NCBI GenBank assembly: GCA_026419705.1
Contig: JANZYY010000305.1
Location: 1-6,244, forward strand
DNA length: 6,244 bases
Source of the DNA: Fischerella sp.
GTDB lineage: Bacteria > Cyanobacteriota > Cyanobacteriia > Cyanobacteriales > Nostocaceae
Direction: 5' to 3'
The notes beneath the pieces were generated by a model. It made no database searches and had not been told where the DNA came from. It saw nothing but the letters and a program-made list of their open reading frames with translations. Made by a program: the position numbers and the translations under genes. Below, piece after piece: positions 1-3,571 of the stretch (positions within the stretch are counted from its first letter, which is position 1; every line of letters starts with the position of its first letter).

Positions 1-19
1 AGATGTGTATAAGAGACAG
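1..19. other. Tn5 mosaic-end (Nextera) adapter, not genomic
   Basis: The first 19 bases, AGATGTGTATAAGAGACAG, are an exact copy of the Tn5 mosaic end used in Nextera library adapters. It sits at the very edge of the contig and fuses in frame to the receptor gene, giving the well-known artefactual N-terminus MCIRDR. This is untrimmed library sequence, not a transposon in the organism. Genomic sequence begins at base 20. Confidence 0.97.
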
Positions 20-20
20 A

Positions 21-428
21 ATCTTACCAGGATGGAACATCATCGCTTCCTATGCCTACACAGATGCTGAAGTGACGCAGGATACCACCATACCCACTGG
101 TAATCGACTTCCAGGAGTTCCCAGACATAGTGCTAGTCTCTGGACAACCTATGAGCTACAAAGTGGTGATTTGCGAGGTTTAGGCTTTGGAATTGGATTT
201 AACTACATAGGAGAAAGTCAAGGGGATCTGGAAAATACTTTTAGCTTAGACAGCTACTTCCTGACTAATGCTGCTGTTTTTTACCGCCGAGATAATTGGC
301 GGTTAGCCCTCAACTTCAAGAATATTTTTGATGTTGACTATGTCACTGGTGTACCTTTTAGCAGAACTAGCGGAATCCAAGTTGGTGAGCCTTTTACCGT
401 CATTGGTTCGGTGTCAGTACAGTTTTAA
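21..428 (+). CDS. TonB-dependent siderophore receptor, C-terminal fragment
   Basis: This is the last 135 residues of an outer-membrane 22-strand beta-barrel receptor that imports ferric siderophores using TonB/ExbBD energy. The plug domain and most of the barrel lie upstream of the contig edge. What is visible is typical of the FhuA/FoxA-like group: LPGWNIIASYAYTDAEVT, then GNRLPGVPRHSASLWTTYE, a strand with YRRDNWRLALNFKNIFDVDY (the C-terminal receptor signature of the LNIKNLFDxDY kind), and a final strand GEPFTVIGSVSVQF. The ending in Phe is the usual BAM recognition signal of outer-membrane barrels. The apparent ATG at base 3 lies inside the adapter and is not a real start. The next gene on the same strand is a siderophore permease, which supports the role. 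The exact siderophore cannot be told from this fragment. Confidence 0.93.
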   Translation: MLPGWNIIASYAYTDAEVTQDTTIPTGNRLPGVPRHSASLWTTYELQSGDLRGLGFGIGFNYIGESQGDLENTFSLDSYFLTNAAVFYRRDNWRLALNFKNIFDVDYVTGVPFSRTSGIQVGEPFTVIGSVSVQF

Positions 429-469
429 TTTCCATCCTCCCCTAGGAGACAATTGCATTTAATAATTAC

Positions 470-487
470 AGGAATTTGTCTGTTGTG
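470..487 (+). promoter_or_regulatory. Ribosome binding site and alternative starts of the permease gene
   Basis: There is no ATG at the head of the permease gene. The frame has a TTG at 476 and a GTG at 485, after an in-frame stop at 443. AGGA at 470-473 is only 2 bases from the TTG but 11 bases from the GTG, so the GTG is at least as likely to be the true start. A better Shine-Dalgarno-like AGGAGA at 444-449 is too far upstream for either codon. Confidence 0.4.
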
Positions 488-1777
488 ATTAACATCAAAA
501 GCCTGAAGAAACTTGGGTTACTTGGCAGCTTATACGTATCGCAGTTCATGCCATTTTGGTTTTTGTACCAAGCCTTACCAGTATTTATGCGCCAAAAAGG
601 ACTATCTTTAGAAGCAATTGGTCTGCTGCAATTACTGGCTTTGCCGATCGCCCTGAGTTTTCTTTGGTCTCCCTTGATTGACCGTTATGGTTTTACTCGT
701 TGGGGACATTACAGGTTCTGGATTATCTGTTTTCAGCTGCTGATTGCCTGTGTAACTGCTATTTGTGCTTGGCTGAGTGTGGAACAAAATCTGACTCTCT
801 TGCTAATTTGTATAACTTTAATCAGTTTGTTTTGTGCCAGTTTAGATATTGCTACTGATGCTTTAGCTATAAGTTTGCTGCAGCCGAGTGAAAGAGGCTT
901 GGGAAACGCAGTGCAAAATGTAGGTGGTTCTCTTGGAGCAGCCATTGGCGGGGGAGGAATGTTGATTTTATTTAATTATTGGGGGTGGACTGCCAGTCTA
1001 CAAGCTTTAGCGTTAATTATGGTCTTCGCCCTACTACCGATCTTTTGGCACCAGGAAAACATACCCAACAAACAGCAAGTAGTGAACGAGCAATCTGGGA
1101 GATTATCAACTTCGTCCACCTCTACAATTAACACTGCTGTCAGCATTGCTATTCAGCCTCGATTCTCTTTTTCTTATTTCCAGACTTTGATTAACTTTTG
1201 TCGTCATCCAGGAATGCTGTCCTGGTTGCTAATTTTACTGCTATATTCGGCAAGCACTCACATGGCCGCAACTATGTATCGTCCCCTACTAGTAGATATT
1301 GGCTTGTCATTATCAGATATTGGTTCCTTACTAGGAGTAGTAAGTGCTATTGCTTCAGCCCTTGGTGGAATTGTCGCAGGTTTTCTCATCGCTTCTTGGG
1401 GAAGAAAGCGATCGCTTGTTATATTTAGCATTTTATGGGTAGTCACTACATCAACTTATCTGCTCCCGACATTCGGTTTTACTAGTCTGCCTATTCTTTA
1501 CTCAGTTGGAATCAGTGCATTTTTTACCATTGGAATTATGAACACTGCTACCTTCACGATTATGATGGATAAAAGTAAATTAGAAACACCTGGTACTGAT
1601 TACACAATCCAAAGTTCAGTAGGTATTCTCGGTAGTCTTGGTGCTGCTTCGCTCAGTGGTGTCATTGCCGAGGCCATCGGTTACCGAGGAGTGTTTGCAA
1701 TCAGTTTGGCGATCGCGCTCGTTAGCGTATTGATGATTGCCAAAGTCTTTAACCCCACTGAAAGAATTGCAACATAA
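476..1777 (+). CDS. RhtX/FptX-family siderophore transporter (MFS permease)
   Basis: This is an inner-membrane major-facilitator permease of 433 residues (430 if the GTG at 485 is used), the usual size for the family. It resembles single-protein siderophore importers RhtX and FptX and the related muropeptide permease AmpG: GSLYVSQFMPFWFLYQALPV at about 17-36, a short loop with MRQKGLSLEAIGLLQLLALP, then WSPLIDRYG at 64-72, the equivalent of MFS motif A. A cytoplasmic central loop of about 55 residues (191-245), rich in Ser, Thr, Asn and Gln, separates the two six-helix halves. The second half repeats the motif-A-like element as GFLIASWGRKRS. It follows the siderophore receptor by about 50 bases with no terminator visible, so receptor and permease are probably co-transcribed; the permease would take the siderophore, or iron-siderophore, from periplasm to cytoplasm. 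An AmpG-like muropeptide role is the alternative but fits the neighbourhood less well. The start codon is uncertain (TTG 476 or GTG 485). Confidence 0.88.
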   Translation: MSVVINIKSLKKLGLLGSLYVSQFMPFWFLYQALPVFMRQKGLSLEAIGLLQLLALPIALSFLWSPLIDRYGFTRWGHYRFWIICFQLLIACVTAICAWLSVEQNLTLLLICITLISLFCASLDIATDALAISLLQPSERGLGNAVQNVGGSLGAAIGGGGMLILFNYWGWTASLQALALIMVFALLPIFWHQENIPNKQQVVNEQSGRLSTSSTSTINTAVSIAIQPRFSFSYFQTLINFCRHPGMLSWLLILLLYSASTHMAATMYRPLLVDIGLSLSDIGSLLGVVSAIASALGGIVAGFLIASWGRKRSLVIFSILWVVTTSTYLLPTFGFTSLPILYSVGISAFFTIGIMNTATFTIMMDKSKLETPGTDYTIQSSVGILGSLGAASLSGVIAEAIGYRGVFAISLAIALVSVLMIAKVFNPTERIAT

Positions 1778-1784
1778 TTGGTGT

Positions 1785-1816
1785 ACTTAGTGTCTTAGTG
1801 ACTTAGTAAATTAGTA
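1785..1816. repeat. Degenerate 8-bp tandem repeat (four units)
   Basis: Four consecutive octamers read ACTTAGTG, TCTTAGTG, ACTTAGTA and AATTAGTA; all keep the core TTAGT. They lie just after the permease stop in the gap between two convergent genes. Short tandem repeats of this type are common between genes in filamentous cyanobacteria. The period of 8 rather than 7 sets it apart from the classic heptamer repeats. No function is evident. Confidence 0.8.
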
Positions 1817-1853
1817 GTGCAATTTTCATCCCTATTTAGTGCCTTGAGGTAAC

Positions 1854-1861
1854 GCGATCGC
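1854..1861. repeat. HIP1 octameric palindrome GCGATCGC
   Basis: This is an exact copy of the highly iterated palindrome characteristic of many cyanobacterial genomes, here in non-coding DNA a few bases before the end of the phosphate-binding protein gene. Four further exact copies lie inside genes, at 1408-1415 and 1709-1716 (permease) and at 3866-3873 and 5228-5235 (phosphatase). The last two occupy the same codons in the two phosphatase repeats, 1362 bases apart. Five copies in 6.2 kb is a strong taxonomic marker. Confidence 0.9.
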
Positions 1862-1868
1862 CACTACA

Positions 1869-2942
1869 TTAATTTTGAACACCGCTTGATTTTTGAGCGC
1901 TTGCTTCTTGCTCAGATTGAAACTTAACTTGTCTGCGCAGGACTTCTGCAATGGTCACATATGGTTCCGGAGCTCCTTGAAAGGCTGTACCAATTTCACC
2001 TCTGCTGAACTGAATTTCACTGAGACGATAACCTTCATCTGGTAATGGAACGTAGCCTACAGCAGTCACCAACTTCCTGGCATTTTTCAGATAGAACTCA
2101 ACAAACGCTCGTAACTCTGGCTTATTTTGAGCAAACTTAGAGTTAACGTAAATAAATAGCGGACGAGACAAAGGTTGATACTGAGCTGTTCTCACCACCA
2201 GAGCAGAAGGGTACACCGCACCTTTACCATTATCTACTGGCAGTGCTTTCAGTTTATTTTGGTTTGCTTCAAAATATGCAAAGGGAATATAGCCTAGCGC
2301 ATTTGGGTCTTTGCTGATTCCTTCTACCAGAACATCATCATCTTCACTACCTATGTAGTCAGAGCGAGCATTGTTTTTGTCGCCCATGATAGCTTCGTTG
2401 AAATAGTCGTAAGTACCAGAGTCTTTGCCAGCACCGTAGAGTTTCAACGGTCGGTTGGGATAGGAAGAGCGGATCTGATTCCAGTTAGTAATCTTACCCT
2501 GTGCTGCTTTTTCCCACACCTTTTTCAGTTCTGCTACCGTTATATCCTTTGCCCAGGTGTTTTGAGGATTTACCGCCACTGTTAACGCATCGAAAGCGAC
2601 TGGCAATTCGATAAAACCTACACCTGCTTTCACACAAGCATCCATTTCTTTAATCAGAATAGGGCGTGAGGCATCACTGATATCTATTTCACCAGCACAA
2701 AATTTTCTGAATCCAGCAGTTGTACCGGAGAATTTGACATCAATGGTGACGTTTTTTCCTTGAGAGGTTTTGCGGAACTCTTTCGCAACTGCGTCTGAAA
2801 TTGGATAGACCGTACTGGAACCATCAATTTTTATATCTGTGCTTGCCTGATTTTGTCTGTCGGCGCAAGCAGTCAATGTTATAACAGCAGCAATTATAGA
2901 TACAAAAGAAAGCCCTAGTTTCACCTGCGTATTGAAAGCCAT
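1869..2942 (-). CDS. pstS: PstS/SphX-family phosphate-binding lipoprotein of a phosphate ABC transporter
   Basis: This is a periplasmic solute-binding protein of 357 residues that captures inorganic phosphate for the PstCAB importer. Residues 1-26 form a lipoprotein signal peptide: Lys8, a hydrophobic core and the lipobox LTAC, so Cys26 should be lipidated and anchor the protein. The phosphate-binding loops are clear: DGSSTVYPI at 40-48, SGTTAGF at 72-78, ISDASRPI at 88-95 and KDSGTYDYF at 173-181. The GSSTV opening places it with the SphX-type cyanobacterial proteins, not with the E. coli-like PstS group that begins GAGASFPAPLY. Cys82 and Cys103 could pair as a disulfide. AAAGGA at 2952-2947 lies 4 bases before the ATG and supports this start. 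No pstC, pstA or pstB gene is present within the window, so it may be a stand-alone binding protein. It is divergent from the alkaline phosphatase gene, which fits phosphate-starvation control; no good Pho box is visible directly before it. Confidence 0.92.
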   Translation of the reverse strand: MAFNTQVKLGLSFVSIIAAVITLTACADRQNQASTDIKIDGSSTVYPISDAVAKEFRKTSQGKNVTIDVKFSGTTAGFRKFCAGEIDISDASRPILIKEMDACVKAGVGFIELPVAFDALTVAVNPQNTWAKDITVAELKKVWEKAAQGKITNWNQIRSSYPNRPLKLYGAGKDSGTYDYFNEAIMGDKNNARSDYIGSEDDDVLVEGISKDPNALGYIPFAYFEANQNKLKALPVDNGKGAVYPSALVVRTAQYQPLSRPLFIYVNSKFAQNKPELRAFVEFYLKNARKLVTAVGYVPLPDEGYRLSEIQFSRGEIGTAFQGAPEPYVTIAEVLRRQVKFQSEQEASAQKSSGVQN

Positions 2943-2946
2943 AGAT

Positions 2947-2952
2947 TCCTTT
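2947..2952 (-). promoter_or_regulatory. Ribosome binding site of the phosphate-binding protein gene
   Basis: On the minus strand AAAGGA ends 4 bases before the ATG at 2942. The spacing is slightly short, but the core GGA matches the anti-Shine-Dalgarno sequence and no other start codon competes. Confidence 0.5.
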
Positions 2953-2972
2953 GCCCTTTACACAGAGTTTTC

Positions 2973-3226
2973 TCATAGAATTTCATCAAGCTTGTCTTGG
3001 CGTTCAAGCTCATCAAGTTCTTGACAGCCACCAATGTGTTGTTCTCTAACAAATATCTGCGATACAGAGCGCTGACCGTTGTTTCGCTGAGGCATCAAAG
3101 ATTGACTGACTTCGTCTTCATCAACAGAGGATTCGGTAAAAGCAATCCATTGGAATTTAACAAATGTTTGGCACGAATGGAATCAGGGCATGAGCACTTT
3201 GTATAAATCTCGACTTTAGGAGACAT
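2973..3226 (-). pseudogene. Glutaredoxin (GrxC-type) pseudogene, frameshifted
   Basis: Two overlapping minus-strand frames together make one glutaredoxin of about 84 residues, the normal family length. The first frame, from ATG at 3226, reads MSPKVEIYTKCSCPDSIRAK and then HLLNSNG, matching the thioredoxin-fold start and the CPYC-xxAKxLL helix. The match then continues in another frame as IAFTESSVDEDE, and later as NGQRSVSQIFV, HIGGCQELDELE and KLDEIL, ending with TGA at 2973-2975. The switch occurs at about 3144-3148; inserting one base there restores a continuous frame (GIAFTE). Two key residues are also lost: the second active-site Cys (CPDS, not CPxC) and the cis-Pro before QIF (VSQIF, not VPQIF). 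The glutathione-binding GG-C-D/E region is kept. No convincing ribosome binding site is seen. It ends 30 bases before the phosphate-binding protein gene on the same strand. The combination of lesions argues for real decay, not merely a sequencing error. Confidence 0.85.
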
Positions 3227-3364
3227 AATTTGTTTGGAAATTTTGGTTGAGCTTGGAGAATTTTTTTGGTGAGAGTAAGGGATACTTTTATCATTTCAAA
3301 AAAAATTGATTTTTCAAGTAAAAATTCACAAATAAAGTTAAAGAAATGAAAACAAACACGGTAG

Positions 3365-3389
3365 TGAAATCCGCTATTTGGGGATTTCA
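3365..3389. other. Inverted repeat (8-bp stem, 9-base loop)
   Basis: TGAAATCC at 3365-3372 pairs perfectly with GGATTTCA at 3382-3389 around a 9-base loop. No T-run follows on the plus strand, so it is not a typical intrinsic terminator. It could be an operator or an RNA hairpin in the 5' leader of the phosphatase transcript. Only the sequence symmetry is seen; function is unknown. Confidence 0.5.
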
Positions 3390-3485
3390 GGTATATATAA
3401 ATACTTACTGAATGGTTTGATTATCCCCGTTGAAACACCTGAGCAACTAACTCCACGTTTCTTTTTAGCGTTGCCATAGTCTGTT

Positions 3486-3516
3486 CTTAACCTTTTAGCA
3501 TTGTTATTCTTAATCA
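3486..3516 (+). promoter_or_regulatory. Probable Pho box upstream of the alkaline phosphatase
   Basis: CTTAACCT at 3486-3493 is an exact match to the cyanobacterial Pho-box repeat, and CTTAATCA at 3509-3516 also fits the PyTTAAPyPy(T/A) pattern bound by the SphR/PhoB response regulator. Their starts are 23 bases apart, close to two 11-base steps; the repeat expected between them (3497-3504) does not match. The site lies 55 bases before the phosphatase ATG, consistent with activation under phosphate starvation. This is pattern-matching only. Confidence 0.5.
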
Positions 3517-3571
3517 GCATCATGTTTGATCGAAATAGCCAAAGTAAAGTTTTTACCAATTCAGACGTTTT

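Larger units (their letters stand above)
3227..3571. other. AT-rich intergenic region between glutaredoxin remnant and phosphatase
   Basis: These 345 bases separate divergent genes and hold no gene I can support. The part from 3240 to 3360 is rich in A and T tracts. It contains a hairpin at 3365-3389, a TATATATAA stretch near 3392 that could serve as a -10 element without a convincing -35 partner, and a Pho-box-like motif at 3486-3516. Translation of both strands gives only short or shadow frames with no recognisable family. Confidence 0.6.

Noticed and set aside
1..19. A genuine Tn5-like transposon end
   Set aside because: Exactly the engineered mosaic end, at the contig edge, with no transposase or target duplication; library adapter explains it fully.
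2997..3206. Plus-strand open frame of 69 codons
   Set aside because: It lies antisense to the glutaredoxin remnant, which has clear family motifs on the minus strand; the plus-strand product resembles nothing.
3294..3325. A/T tracts as an intrinsic terminator
   Set aside because: The only possible stem is about five A-T pairs with a four-base loop and no GC content; too weak to call.
3432..3521. Hydrophobic frame upstream of the phosphatase as a lost signal peptide
   Set aside because: The frame VLNLLALLFLIS has no start codon after the TAG at 3477 and is out of frame with the phosphatase; the overlap with the Pho-box motif and AT-rich composition explain it as well.
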